A stretch of 64,000 nucleotides of DNA from Ferrovibrio sp046297595 (GCF_046297595.1 NZ_JBKBHT010000003.1:372001-436000); one strand, 5' to 3'; positions 23,631 to 32,796 are shown, counted from the stretch's first letter. Numbers and translations: made by a program. Notes: generated from the sequence alone by a model not told the origin.

Positions 23631-25439
23631 ATGATCCAGCAGGGCGAAAAACCGCCTTTCCTGCCGCTGGCCCTGGCCACGCCGCGCATCCGCCGCACCG
23701 ACCGCCCGGATGGCGGCTTCATCCTGCATTCCGAAGAGCCCTTAAGCGATTATCCAGGCCATATGGGCCTGGTGCTGCAGGCCCAGGCGGAAAGCCGACC
23801 CGATGCCGTATTCATCGCCCAGCGCCAGGCGGATGGCAGTTGGCGCCGCGTGACCTATGCCCAGGCCTGGGCCTCGGCGCGCAGCATCGCCCAGGCCCTG
23901 CTGGATCGCGGTCTGGGCCAGACCGCGCCGGTGATGATCCTGTCGGCCAACAGCATCGACCATGCCCTGCTGATGCTGGGTGGCTTTGTCGCCGGCGTGC
24001 CGGTGGCGCCGATCTCGGTGGCCTATTCGCTGATGAGCGGCGATTTCGCCAAGGTGCATCACATCTTCAACCTGGTGCGGCCGAAGCTGATCTTCGCCGA
24101 ACAGGGCGCGCTGTTCGCCAAGGTGCTGGCCAGCCTTAATCTCGATGGCGTCGAGGTGGTGACTTCCGACGGTGCCGGCGGCACCGTGCTGAAGGACCTG
24201 CTGAACACCGGCGCGACATCGGCCGTCGATGCGCGGCTGGCGCAGATCGTGCCGGACTGGGTGGCGAAATATCTCTTCACCTCGGGTTCGACCGGCCTGC
24301 CCAAGGGCGTGATCAACACGCACCGCATGATGAGTAGCAACCAGCAGGCCATCACGCAGATCTGGCCCTTCCTGCAGGAAAAGCCGCCGGTGCTGCTCGA
24401 CTGGCTGCCGTGGAACCACACCTTCGGCGGCAACCACAATTTCAACATGGTGCTGCGCCATGGCGGCACGCTGCATATCGACGAGGGCAAGCCGGCGCCG
24501 GGCCTGGTGGAGAAGACCATCGCCAACCTGCGCGAAGTCTCGCCCAGCGTCTATTTCAACGTGCCTGCCGGCTATGCCATGCTGCTGCCGTATCTCGAAC
24601 GCGACGAGGAGCTCTGCCGCCGCTTCTTCGGCGACCTGCGGCTGATCTTCTATGCCGGCGCCGCCCTGCCGCCCGATCTGTGGGCGCGGCTGGAGACGCT
24701 GTCGATCCGCACGCTGGGCAAACGCGTGACCATGACCTCGAGCTGGGGTTCGACCGAAACCGCGCCGATGGTGACGGCGGCGCATTTCCCCATCGAGCGC
24801 GCCGGCGTGATCGGCGTGCCGGTGCCGGGCGTGCAACTGAAGTTCACGCCCTCGGGCGGCAAGCTGGAAGTGCGCGTGAAAGGCCCGAACGTGACGCCGG
24901 GCTATCTGGGCGACCCGGAAAAGACCGCGCAGGCCTTCGACGATGAAGGCTTCTACTGCATCGGCGATGCCGCAAAGCTGGTCGACCCTGACGACCTCAA
25001 TCGTGGCGTGGTGTTCGACGGCCGCATCGCCGAGGATTTCAAGCTGACCACCGGCACCTGGGTGCATGTGGGCGGCGTGCGCGTGGCGGCCATCGCCGCC
25101 TGTTCGCCGCTGCTGCAGGATGCGGTGGTGACCGGCCCCGACAAACCCTATGTCGGCCTGCTGGCCTGGCCGACGGCGGCAGCGAAGGACATGGCGCCAG
25201 ATGAGTTGCGCCGGCAGATCGCCGAAAAACTGCGCGCGCACAACAAATCGCAGGGCGGTTCATCGCTGAAGGTGCAGCGCGTTCTGCTGCTGAACGATCC
25301 GCCCTCGATCGATGCCAACGAAATCACCGACAAGGGCTATATCAACCAGCGCGCCGTGCTGGAGCGCCGTCACGCGGATGTGAACCGGCTTTATGCCGAT
25401 CCGCCCGACGCCGACGTGATCACCGTCACCGACAGTTAG
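23631..25439 (+). CDS. acyl-CoA ligase, feruloyl-CoA synthase-like
   Basis: A 602-residue ANL-superfamily adenylate-forming enzyme. The P-loop-like motif YLFTSGSTGLPKG is near residue 215, WGSTETAPM marks motif A5, and FYCIGDAAKLVD with FDGRIAEDFKLTTGTWV are the hinge region and A8. The extended N-terminus and the T-G-T-W-V hinge match feruloyl-CoA synthases rather than acetyl-CoA synthetases. Substrates would be hydroxycinnamates or related aromatic acids, but this is family inference. GGGAGGAAA precedes the ATG. It has its own promoter region with an operator-like repeat at 23572-23590. Confidence 0.85.
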   Translation: MIQQGEKPPFLPLALATPRIRRTDRPDGGFILHSEEPLSDYPGHMGLVLQAQAESRPDAVFIAQRQADGSWRRVTYAQAWASARSIAQALLDRGLGQTAPVMILSANSIDHALLMLGGFVAGVPVAPISVAYSLMSGDFAKVHHIFNLVRPKLIFAEQGALFAKVLASLNLDGVEVVTSDGAGGTVLKDLLNTGATSAVDARLAQIVPDWVAKYLFTSGSTGLPKGVINTHRMMSSNQQAITQIWPFLQEKPPVLLDWLPWNHTFGGNHNFNMVLRHGGTLHIDEGKPAPGLVEKTIANLREVSPSVYFNVPAGYAMLLPYLERDEELCRRFFGDLRLIFYAGAALPPDLWARLETLSIRTLGKRVTMTSSWGSTETAPMVTAAHFPIERAGVIGVPVPGVQLKFTPSGGKLEVRVKGPNVTPGYLGDPEKTAQAFDDEGFYCIGDAAKLVDPDDLNRGVVFDGRIAEDFKLTTGTWVHVGGVRVAAIAACSPLLQDAVVTGPDKPYVGLLAWPTAAAKDMAPDELRRQIAEKLRAHNKSQGGSSLKVQRVLLLNDPPSIDANEITDKGYINQRAVLERRHADVNRLYADPPDADVITVTDS

Positions 25440-25532
25440 GATCGTTCTCCCTATTCTGCGCTTACTGCCGATTCCGGCGGGACCCATATTCGTCCTGTCG
25501 CCTGCGGCGCAGAAATTCTTGGAGAGACGCTC

Positions 25533-26096
25533 ATGACGCGCCGCCTGATCGCCACCCTGGCGTTCGGCCTTACACTGGCTGCCGGCTTTGCGCTCGGTTC
25601 GATCGGCCGCCAGCCTGCGCCAGAGCAGGTGGTCGACACCGACATCCCCACGATTCCGCCCACGGCGGCGATCATCGTGCCCCTGCAGACCGACGACCAC
25701 AGCCGCGCCGAGAGCAACCTGTTCCCGGCGCCGCAGACCCTGCTGCAGATGGCGGAATCGCTTGGCCTGAATGAAGATCAGCGCCAGCAGATCCGCCAGC
25801 TCCAGCTCGCGCTGGAAGCCGAGACCATGGCCCTGGCCCGCCGAATCCTGACCGAGGAACGCCGGCTGGAACGCGCCTTCGCCGAAGGCAACATCGATGC
25901 CGGCCGCCTGGACGGCCAGACCGCGCGAATCGCCAACCTGCAGGGCCGCCTGCGCGCGACGCGCCTGCGCGGCCACCTGGCGGCCCGCGATGCCCTGACG
26001 CCGGAACAACTGCTGCGCTTCGCCGAACAGCATGGCGTAGCCCCCACGCCTGCGAGCGCCCGCGACGATCTGGCACGCGACGACCTAGGCCGCTGA
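25533..26096 (+). CDS. Spy/CpxP-like periplasmic protein
   Basis: A 187-residue protein with an N-terminal signal or anchor (LIATLAFGLTLAAGFALG). After a Pro-rich spacer, a long helical region begins with LGLNEDQRQQIRQLQLALEAE and continues through Arg/Glu-rich helices to LTPEQLLRFAEQHG. The paired L-x-x-x-Q-based helices are like the metal-sensor/chaperone Spy-CpxP family (heavy-metal resistance proteins). This is a fold-level similarity only. GGAGAG precedes the ATG. Confidence 0.6.
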   Translation: MTRRLIATLAFGLTLAAGFALGSIGRQPAPEQVVDTDIPTIPPTAAIIVPLQTDDHSRAESNLFPAPQTLLQMAESLGLNEDQRQQIRQLQLALEAETMALARRILTEERRLERAFAEGNIDAGRLDGQTARIANLQGRLRATRLRGHLAARDALTPEQLLRFAEQHGVAPTPASARDDLARDDLGR

Positions 26097-26162
26097 CGCG
26101 TTTCGTCATTCTGCTGCCGCAATTATCGCTTTAAGCTGGTCGCCTGATTTCAGGAGGCCCGC

Positions 26163-26801
26163 ATGCAGCGCCGCATCAGCCGCGCCGAATACATCGCCGA
26201 TGCCGTCGTCCATCTGGTCGGCCTGGCCTTTGCCGTGGGTGCCTGCGCTACGCTGGTCGTGATGATCCTGCTCGACCCGGCCCTGCCGCGCGCCGTCAGC
26301 CTGGCGCTGTATGGCTTCGGCCTGCTCGCCATGCTGGGCTGTTCTGCATTGTACAACATGACCACCCATGCGGCGCTGAAGGCGCGCTTCCGCCGGCTGG
26401 ACCATGCCGCCATCTTCGTGATGATCGCCGGCACCTATACGCCGTTCGCCCTGATGGTGATCGGCGGCATCTGGGGCATTGCCCTGCTGGCTTTCGTGTG
26501 GAGCATCGCGCTGGCCGGCGTGGCCGTGAAGCTGTTCTTCCCCCTGCGTTTCGAACGCGTATCGGTGGCGGCCTATCTGCTGCTGGGCTGGACAGTGCTG
26601 GCCGCTTTCCAGCCCCTGCTGGACGGTGCATCGCTGGCCGCGCTGGTCCTGCTGATGGTGGGCGGCGGGCTGTACAGCATCGGCGTGCTGTTCCATCTGT
26701 GGGAACGCCTGCCGTTTCAGAATGCGATCTGGCATGTCTTCGTTCTGGCGGCGGCTGCATGCCATTACGCCGCCATCCTGATCGACGTGGCGATCGCCTA
26801 A
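26163..26801 (+). CDS. hemolysin III family (PAQR) membrane protein
   Basis: A 212-residue protein with seven hydrophobic segments. It carries family His and Asp markers: ADAVVHLVG in segment 1, SALYNMTTH with RRLDHAAIFVMIAGTYTPF in the middle, and FQNAIWHVFVLAAAACHY at the end. PAQR-type proteins are integral membrane hydrolase-like folds; the bacterial members are of uncertain function despite the hemolysin name. AGGAGG precedes the ATG. It converges on cysQ with a 4-bp overlap. Confidence 0.9.
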   Translation: MQRRISRAEYIADAVVHLVGLAFAVGACATLVVMILLDPALPRAVSLALYGFGLLAMLGCSALYNMTTHAALKARFRRLDHAAIFVMIAGTYTPFALMVIGGIWGIALLAFVWSIALAGVAVKLFFPLRFERVSVAAYLLLGWTVLAAFQPLLDGASLAALVLLMVGGGLYSIGVLFHLWERLPFQNAIWHVFVLAAAACHYAAILIDVAIA

Positions 26802-27562
26802 ACCGCGCCGCGCGCCAGATACCCTGGATTGCGGAATCCCGGCTTGCCATAGAGCAGGCGCTCGCCCTGCCAGGTGACCACCGCGCCGCCGGCTGCTTCC
26901 AGTACCGCCTGTCCTGCCGCCGTATCCCATTCCGAGATCGAGGCGAAGCGCGGATAGAGATCGGCGCCGCCCTCGGCGATGCGACAGAATTTCAGCGACG
27001 AGCCGACCGTCTGCCGGGTCGCATCAGGCTGCTGCGCCAGCCAGCCGGCAACCTCGCGGTCGATGTGGTTGCGGCTGACCAGCACATGCGCGCCGCGCAA
27101 GGGCACTGGTCGCGCGCGGATCGGCGCGACCACATCGCCTTCATGGCGCCAGGCTTTGCCACCGTATCCAAGCCATGCAAGTCCAAGCGCCGGTGCGGTC
27201 ACCACACCCAGAACCGGTGCACCATGGTCGATCAGGGCGATATTCACGGTGAATTCGCCGTTGCGGTCGACGAATTCGCGCGTGCCGTCCAACGGATCGA
27301 CCAGCCAGAAGTTTTTACCCGCGACATCCGGGGTCTCGCCGCGCGCGGCCTGTTCCTCGGCCACCACGGGAATATCGGGGGTCAGCGCCTGCAAACCGGC
27401 CAGGATGATCGCCTCGGCCTGTTCGTCGGCATCGGTGACCGGGCTGGCATCCTGCTTGGCGCGCTGCTCAAAGGCTGTGGCATAGACCGCCATGATAGCG
27501 GCCTCGGCCTTGCGGGCCAGGGCGAGGATTGCCGGGGCAAGCTGTGCGATATCGGCCGGCAT
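26798..27562 (-). CDS. cysQ: 3'(2'),5'-bisphosphate nucleotidase CysQ
   Basis: A 254-residue FIG-superfamily phosphatase. Metal ligands are seen in VVAEEQ, DPLDGTREF and EWDTAAGQAVLEAAGG. It hydrolyses PAP, the by-product of PAPS reduction, to AMP. That fits the cysNC gene at the left edge although they are 26 kb apart. The ATG at 27562 shares its last base with the stop of the preceding small DUF3553 gene (TGATG), indicating coupled translation. Confidence 0.92.
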   Translation of the reverse strand: MPADIAQLAPAILALARKAEAAIMAVYATAFEQRAKQDASPVTDADEQAEAIILAGLQALTPDIPVVAEEQAARGETPDVAGKNFWLVDPLDGTREFVDRNGEFTVNIALIDHGAPVLGVVTAPALGLAWLGYGGKAWRHEGDVVAPIRARPVPLRGAHVLVSRNHIDREVAGWLAQQPDATRQTVGSSLKFCRIAEGGADLYPRFASISEWDTAAGQAVLEAAGGAVVTWQGERLLYGKPGFRNPGYLARGAV

Positions 27563-27741
27563 CAGTCTTCCGGGGCATTCACGGGGCGCAGCATCACCTG
27601 GTCGGTATTGATCAGGCGCTTGCCGGCATGCAGGAAATTCACCGTCACGCGGCTGCCGATGGCTGACTGCACCTGGCCCGGCCCCCATTCGGGTTCCAGC
27701 GGGTTTTTCACCCAGTCGCCGGGCGCAAAAGGGGCCAGCAT
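27562..27741 (-). CDS. DUF3553 family small protein
   Basis: A 59-residue protein read directly from the minus strand: it opens MLAPFAPGDWVKNPLEPEWG, continues GQVQSAIGSRVTVNFLHAGK and ends LRPVNAPED. The G-D-W-V-x-N-P and E-W-G-x-G-Q-V-Q-S pattern is that of DUF3553 domains, also found fused to UvrD-type helicases and resembling CarD-like/SH3 folds. The stop overlaps the cysQ start as TGATG, so the two are translationally coupled. Its function is unknown. Confidence 0.85.
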   Translation of the reverse strand: MLAPFAPGDWVKNPLEPEWGPGQVQSAIGSRVTVNFLHAGKRLINTDQVMLRPVNAPED

Positions 27742-27830
27742 GAGGACTCGCTTGCGGTTGATTGCCTGCCGCAGACATCTTAGACAGGACGGAGTCCCAC
27801 CGCCACCGCCCGCCGCCGGAGAATTCAGCC

Positions 27831-28448
27831 ATGGCCACTACCGAAACGCTCGACTTGGTCGCGCTGATCTGTTCACGGCTGTGCCACGATCTGGCGGGCA
27901 GCATCGGCGCGGTGAATAACGGCGTCGAGCTGCTGGCCGAGGAAACCGATCCGGGTATGCGCGAGGAAGCCATCGGCCTGATCGCGCAATCGGCCAACGA
28001 CGCCGCGCGCCGGCTGGCCTTCTTCCGGCTGGCGCTGGGCGCCTCGGGCGGCGTGCAGGATCCGATGGCGCTGGGCGAGATCAGCCGCGTGGCGCAGAGT
28101 TATTTTGCCGGCGGCCGGCTGGGCCTTGTTCTGCCGCAGGAGAATGTCGATCTGCCCAAGCCGCTGGGCAAGGCCCTGCTGCTGGGGCTCGCTCTCGCGG
28201 GTCAGGCCCTGCCGCGCGGCGGCACGCTCAGCCTCACGCGCGCCGGCGCAGGCTGGGCGATTCGTGCCGAAGGCTCGATGCTGCGCTGGCAGGATGGCGT
28301 GGCCGCCGCCTTTGGCGGTGAAGCCGACTGGTCGCAGGAGCCCGCACCGGCCATGGCGCGCTATGCCCGCCTGCTGGCCATTGCCAGCGACCTGAGCGTG
28401 GCGGCGGAGGCGAACGAGACGACGCTGACGCTGAACTTCGCGCCATGA
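27831..28448 (+). CDS. chpT: histidine phosphotransferase ChpT
   Basis: About 205 residues. The phosphoacceptor helix LVALICSRLCHDLAGSIGAVNNGVELL, shown here in outline, has the H-D pair of ChpT. The rest is a degenerate HATPase-like domain without ATP-binding motifs. In Caulobacter ChpT passes phosphate from the CckA kinase to CtrA and CpdR, so this gene and ctrA (6 kb away) belong to one pathway. The ATG at 27831 has GGAG upstream and places the helix correctly; an upstream extension of 23 residues is unlikely. Confidence 0.85.
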   Translation: MATTETLDLVALICSRLCHDLAGSIGAVNNGVELLAEETDPGMREEAIGLIAQSANDAARRLAFFRLALGASGGVQDPMALGEISRVAQSYFAGGRLGLVLPQENVDLPKPLGKALLLGLALAGQALPRGGTLSLTRAGAGWAIRAEGSMLRWQDGVAAAFGGEADWSQEPAPAMARYARLLAIASDLSVAAEANETTLTLNFAP

Positions 28449-28467
28449 ACCGCGCGTGCTGCATGCC

Positions 28468-30147
28468 ATGACGCTGTTCTTCCACTGCCAGAAACAACCC
28501 GCCACCGCCAGTCGCGGCATGGTGGTGAGCAACCATCCGCTGGCCTCGGCGGCCGGCATCGAGATGCTGGCAGCCGGCGGCAATGCGGTGGATGCCGCCA
28601 TCGCCGCGCTGTTCACCCTCACTGTGGTCGAACCGATGATGGTGGGCATCTTCGGCGGCGGCATGGCGCATCTTCGTCTGCCCGATGGCCGCCATACCGT
28701 GATCGATGGCCTGAGCAGCGCGCCGCTGGCCAGTCATGCCGAATGCTATCGCCCGGTGAGCGATACGCCCGGACCGGATTACCTGGAAACCGAAGGCCGC
28801 GAGAATGCCGTGGGTGCAAAAGCCGTGGCCTCGCCCGGCAACCTGAAAGCCTGGTGCGAGACGCTGCAGCGCTTCGGCCGGCTGCCGCTGCAGGATGTGA
28901 TCCAGCCGGCCATCCGCCATGCCGAACGCGGTTTCACCGTCACGCCCTATCTGGCCGAATGCGTGGCAGAATGCGCAGCCGACCTGGCACGCGATCCGGC
29001 GATCAGCCGGCTGTATCTGCCCGACGGCGTGCCGATCAGGGCCGGCGCGAGACTGGTGCAAGGCGGCTATGCCGAGACGCTGAAGCTGATCGCGCGAGAA
29101 GGTGCAGAAGCTCTTTATGGCGGCGCGCTGGGCGATGCCATCGTGGCCGCAATGCAGAAGGCTGGTGGCTGGCTGACCCGCGATGACCTTCTGGCCTATC
29201 GCACCGTTGAACGTGCACCGGTACGCGGCAGTTATCGCGGATTCGAGATCGTCGGCCCGCCGCCGCCCTCATCGGGCGGCGTGCATGTGATCCAGATGCT
29301 CAACATCCTGGAAGGGTACGACATCGGCGGGCTGGGTTTCGGCTCGCCCGAGGCGCTGCATCTGCTGGCCGAAGTTTTGAAGATCGCTTTCGCCGACCGC
29401 GCCGCCGCCACCGCCGATCCGGCCTTCGTCGACGTGCCGGTGGAAAAACTGATCTCAAAAACCTATGCCGCCGAGCGGCGCGCGAAGATCGACCGGCACA
29501 GGGCGCAAAGCTGGAGCGCCGGCGTGGCCGCCGGCGAGTCGGCCAACACCACCCATGTGACGGTGGCCGATGCCGATGGCCATGTGGTGACCAGCACGCA
29601 GACCATCAACAGCCTGTTCGGGGCGCGCTTCATCCTGCCCGGCACCGGCGTGATCCCGAACAACTACATGTATCTGTTCGATCCGCATCCGGGCAAAGCT
29701 TTGTCGGTGACACCAAACAAGCGCATCACCACCTCGCAGGCACCGCTGATGGCCCTGCGTGACGGCAAACCGGTCTACGCGCTGGGCCTGCCCGGCGGAT
29801 TGCGCATCTTCGGTTCGGCCATGCAGGCCCTGGTCAACCTGATCGACCATGGCATGACATTGCAACAGGCGGTGGAAGCGCCGCGCCTGTGGACCCAGGG
29901 CCAGATGGTGGAGCTGGAGGACGGTTTTCCGCAGGCTACACGGGATGCGCTGGCCGGTTTCGGCCACGACATCTTGCCGGTGCCGCATGTGGGCGGCGGC
30001 ATGAATGCAATCCGCTTCCTACCGGAGAATGCGGGCAACGGCCTGGAAGGTGCGGCCTGCTGGCGCGCGGATGGCACGCCGATGGGCGTCGCGGGCGGCC
30101 TGGCCCGCGAAGGTGTGCGCTTCTGGCCAGACGCACCCAGACGCTGA
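28468..30147 (+). CDS. ggt: gamma-glutamyltransferase family protein
   Basis: A 559-residue Ntn hydrolase. The self-cleavage and catalytic Thr lies in NTTHVTVAD near residue 362, followed by INSLFGARFILPGTGVIPNNYM. The large-subunit part has GGNAVDAAIAALFTL and PPPSSGGVHVIQML. Typical Ggt proteins have an N-terminal signal peptide, but none is evident here, so this member may be cytoplasmic. It could cleave glutathione or other gamma-glutamyl compounds, or act as an acylase. The start is the ATG at 28468; a GTG at 28456 is possible. Confidence 0.88.
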   Translation: MTLFFHCQKQPATASRGMVVSNHPLASAAGIEMLAAGGNAVDAAIAALFTLTVVEPMMVGIFGGGMAHLRLPDGRHTVIDGLSSAPLASHAECYRPVSDTPGPDYLETEGRENAVGAKAVASPGNLKAWCETLQRFGRLPLQDVIQPAIRHAERGFTVTPYLAECVAECAADLARDPAISRLYLPDGVPIRAGARLVQGGYAETLKLIAREGAEALYGGALGDAIVAAMQKAGGWLTRDDLLAYRTVERAPVRGSYRGFEIVGPPPPSSGGVHVIQMLNILEGYDIGGLGFGSPEALHLLAEVLKIAFADRAAATADPAFVDVPVEKLISKTYAAERRAKIDRHRAQSWSAGVAAGESANTTHVTVADADGHVVTSTQTINSLFGARFILPGTGVIPNNYMYLFDPHPGKALSVTPNKRITTSQAPLMALRDGKPVYALGLPGGLRIFGSAMQALVNLIDHGMTLQQAVEAPRLWTQGQMVELEDGFPQATRDALAGFGHDILPVPHVGGGMNAIRFLPENAGNGLEGAACWRADGTPMGVAGGLAREGVRFWPDAPRR

Positions 30148-30166
30148 AAGCACGCCACGCTGAATC

Positions 30167-30189
30167 TCCGGTCGTCGTCATTGACCGGA
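30167..30189. repeat. inverted repeat after ggt
   Basis: TCCGGTC at 30167-30173 pairs with GACCGGA at 30183-30189 around a 9-base loop. No T-tract follows, so it is at best a weak or rho-assisted terminator between ggt and the riboswitch. Confidence 0.4.
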
Positions 30190-30220
30190 CCCGGAGCAAT
30201 CTCCTAGCATCCGCCGCGAC

Positions 30221-30387
30221 GGTGCCCATTCGGGCCTAACAGGGAACGCGGTGCGGGCTACATGCCCTATGCCGTGGCTGCCCCCGCAACTGTAAGCGGC
30301 GAGTTTTCTGTCGTCATGGCCACTGGCGCGTCTCGCACCGGGAAGGCCGACGGAACGCGACGACCCGCAAGCCAGGAGACCTGCCGT
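30221..30387 (+). ncRNA. cobalamin (B12) riboswitch
   Basis: The conserved blocks occur in order: GGTGCC at 30221, GGGAACGCGGTG at 30242, GCCCCCGCAACTGTAAGC (the L5/J6 region) near 30280-30297, GCCACTG near 30319, GGGAAGGC near 30340, and the B12 box GCCAGGAGACCTGCC at 30371-30385. This is a complete aptamer. The first full gene downstream is the TonB-dependent receptor, 253 bp away. A GC-rich segment (30388-30540) lies between and may hold the expression platform; I see no credible gene in it. Confidence 0.93.
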
Positions 30388-30554
30388 CAGCCGTGGTCAT
30401 ACGCGGGCACGTCGGGCGGGGTGATTCCGATGGATGTTTCGGCCGGGTGACCAGCCCCGGTCTGACATGCGCCCGCGGTGACGTGCCACTGCGTTGCCGC
30501 GAGACCGCCATGACGATGATTCTGCCTATCCGCCCCTCCTGAGTCCGGCCTCTT

Positions 30555-30583
30555 TTGTTGCCTGAGTATTGTTATATTATAAC
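30555..30583 (+). promoter_or_regulatory. candidate sigma-70-type promoter of the TonB receptor
   Basis: TTGTTG at 30555-30560 and TATAAC at 30578-30583 are 17 bp apart. A transcript from here would start near 30590 and would not contain the riboswitch. The -10 element lies within the Zur-like palindrome. Confidence 0.5.
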
Positions 30584-30584
30584 A
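30570..30584. promoter_or_regulatory. Zur-like operator
   Basis: TGTTATA-T-TATAACA is a perfect 7-1-7 palindrome, close to the known proteobacterial Zur operator core. It overlaps the proposed -10 element 55 bp before the receptor start, the expected place for a repressor. Confidence 0.65.
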
Positions 30585-30639
30585 TTACAGGCATAAATTG
30601 CGATCCAGACTGAATTGCACAAGAAGACCTGAGGGGAAA

Positions 30640-32766
30640 ATGAGCCAATCTCAAATCTTTAATCGGCCCGGCCTGCTCGGCCTGGCCCTGATCGCCCTGC
30701 CCAGCATGGCCCTGGCCCAGACCGCACAAACCGATGCCGTCAATCTGCCGCCCGTCACCGTGCAGGGAACCGTGCCGGCCGACGAAACCGAAGGTTATCG
30801 CGCGCCGCGCAGTTCCAGCGCCACCAAGACCGACACGCCGCTGATCGACGTGCCGCAGACCGTGGTGGCAATGCCCAAGCAACTGCTGGAAGACACCGGC
30901 GCGACCAACGTGGAAAAGGCGCTGGATTACGTGGGCGGCATTTCCAAGGGCAACAATTTCGGCGGCCTCAATCTCTATGAGATGAACCTGCGCGGCCTGA
31001 AGACGACGAACTCGGCCAAGAACGGCTTCACCACCGGCCGGCGTTACGACGCCACCTCCGACTCCGCCAATATCGAACAGGTCGATGTGCTGCTCGGTCC
31101 TTCGGCTTCGATTTACGGTCGCGGCGATCCCGGCGGCTTCGTCAATATCGTGACCAAGAAACCGCTGACGGAAAACTTCACCATCCTGCAGGGCAGCATC
31201 GGCAGTTATGGGCTGTATCGCGGCACGGTGGATGCCAACGCGATCATGAATGACGACAAGTCGCTGCTGGGCCGCGCCAACCTGGCGATCGAAAGCCGCG
31301 ACAGCTTCCGCGACCATGTCGATTCTGAGCGGCAGTTCTTTGCCCCCGTACTGACCTGGCAGCCCAACGGCAACAATCGGCTGACCATCGAGGCCGAGGC
31401 GATCAACGACGAACGCGTGTTCGACCGCGGCGTAGTGGCGGTGAACGGCCAGCTGGGTGTGATCCCGATCAGCCGCTTTCTGGGCGAGCCGAGCGATGGC
31501 AGGATCGAGAATCGCAACTACATGGCCTCGGCCCGACTGGAGCATGACGTCAGCGATGACTGGACCCTGCGCGCAGCCGTACAGGCGAAAAACGGCTCGA
31601 TGTATGGTTATGCCACCGAACCGAACACGCTCAACGCAACGACAGGCGTGCTGACACGCCGCCGTGCCCTGCGCGATTACACCTGGCACAGCGCAACGAC
31701 GCAGTTCGAGGCCGTGGGCAACCTGGTAACCGGCGGCATCGGCCATACCCTGCTGGCCGGCCTGGAATACGAGCGTGCGACATCGAGCGAGTTATTCAGC
31801 CGCGCCAACGTCAATTCGATCAACATCTACAATCCGGTCTACAGTCCGAGTTCGGCGACGCTGAATCCGGTCAGCGACCTGAAAGATACATCGGACAATT
31901 ACGCGCTGTATCTGCAGGACCAGATCAGCCTGACCGAAAAGCTGGAAGCGCAGCTCGGTTTCCGCGCCGACTGGTATGAACAGGATTTCGCCAACCGCGT
32001 CAGCGGCAAAAGCGTGCCGCAATCGCGTCAGGGCTTCAGTCCGCGCGCCGGCCTGACCTACAAGGTTGTGCCCGATTTGGCCCTGTATACCAGCGTGGCG
32101 AAATCCTTCCGCCCGGTGATGGATTCCCATACCGGCTTCACCACGGCGGCCGGCGACCAGCCGTTCGAGCCGGAAACCGGCCTGGGCTATGAGGCCGGCG
32201 TGAAGACCGAACTGCTGGACAAAAGGCTCAGCGCCACGGCATCGGTGTTCCATCTGACCAAAAAGAACGTGCTGGCCACCAATCCGGCCGACAGCAACAC
32301 CTATATCCAGACCGGCGAGGTGCGCAGCAAGGGCTTCGACCTGAACCTGACCGCCAATCTGCTGCCGGAATGGCGGGTGGTGGCCGGATACGCCTATATC
32401 GATGCCGAGGTGACCAAGGACACCACCATCGCGGTGGGCACGCGGCTGCAGAACATCCCGATGCACAGCTTCGGTCTTTGGAGCGTGTATGAATTCCTGC
32501 ATGGCCCGATGAAGGGCTTCGGCTTCGGCGGCGGCGTCAATGCCGTGGACGACCGCGCCGGCAGCAGCAGCAACGACGGCTTCCTGATGCCCGGTTATGC
32601 CAAGGTGGACCTGCTGGCCTTCTACAAAATCACCGAGGCGGCTAAGCTGTCGCTCAACATCAACAATCTGTTCGACACCGAATATTACGAACGCGCGCTT
32701 GGACCCCTGCGCGTGGTGCCGGGCGAGCCGCTCAGCGCCGTGGCCTCGCTGTCGATCAAATTCTGA
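30640..32766 (+). CDS. TonB-dependent receptor (siderophore-receptor type)
   Basis: About 708 residues. A signal peptide (GLALIALPSMALAQ) is followed by a plug domain with DVPQTVVAMPKQLLEDTG, VEKALDYVGGIS and VDVLLGPSASIYGRGDPGGFVNIVTKKP. A long beta-barrel region ends in SLSIKF with the aromatic last residue. It would sit in the outer membrane and import a chelated metal or cobamide using TonB. The plug most resembles siderophore receptors, but the upstream Zur-like box, the cobalamin riboswitch and the DUF4198 partner point to zinc, cobalt or B12. GAGGGGAAA precedes the ATG. Confidence 0.9.
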   Translation: MSQSQIFNRPGLLGLALIALPSMALAQTAQTDAVNLPPVTVQGTVPADETEGYRAPRSSSATKTDTPLIDVPQTVVAMPKQLLEDTGATNVEKALDYVGGISKGNNFGGLNLYEMNLRGLKTTNSAKNGFTTGRRYDATSDSANIEQVDVLLGPSASIYGRGDPGGFVNIVTKKPLTENFTILQGSIGSYGLYRGTVDANAIMNDDKSLLGRANLAIESRDSFRDHVDSERQFFAPVLTWQPNGNNRLTIEAEAINDERVFDRGVVAVNGQLGVIPISRFLGEPSDGRIENRNYMASARLEHDVSDDWTLRAAVQAKNGSMYGYATEPNTLNATTGVLTRRRALRDYTWHSATTQFEAVGNLVTGGIGHTLLAGLEYERATSSELFSRANVNSINIYNPVYSPSSATLNPVSDLKDTSDNYALYLQDQISLTEKLEAQLGFRADWYEQDFANRVSGKSVPQSRQGFSPRAGLTYKVVPDLALYTSVAKSFRPVMDSHTGFTTAAGDQPFEPETGLGYEAGVKTELLDKRLSATASVFHLTKKNVLATNPADSNTYIQTGEVRSKGFDLNLTANLLPEWRVVAGYAYIDAEVTKDTTIAVGTRLQNIPMHSFGLWSVYEFLHGPMKGFGFGGGVNAVDDRAGSSSNDGFLMPGYAKVDLLAFYKITEAAKLSLNINNLFDTEYYERALGPLRVVPGEPLSAVASLSIKF

Positions 32767-32796
32767 TTACCCCATGCCTCATCCATGAAAGGACAG

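Noticed and set aside
26498..27919. 473-codon plus-strand frame across hemolysin III and cysQ
   Set aside because: It overlaps three well-supported genes in other frames and has an Arg-rich shadow composition.
30510..30542. 10-codon ORF between the riboswitch and the Zur-like box
   Set aside because: Too short, no ribosome site and no resemblance to known leader peptides; kept only as a possible remnant of a deleted riboswitch-controlled gene.
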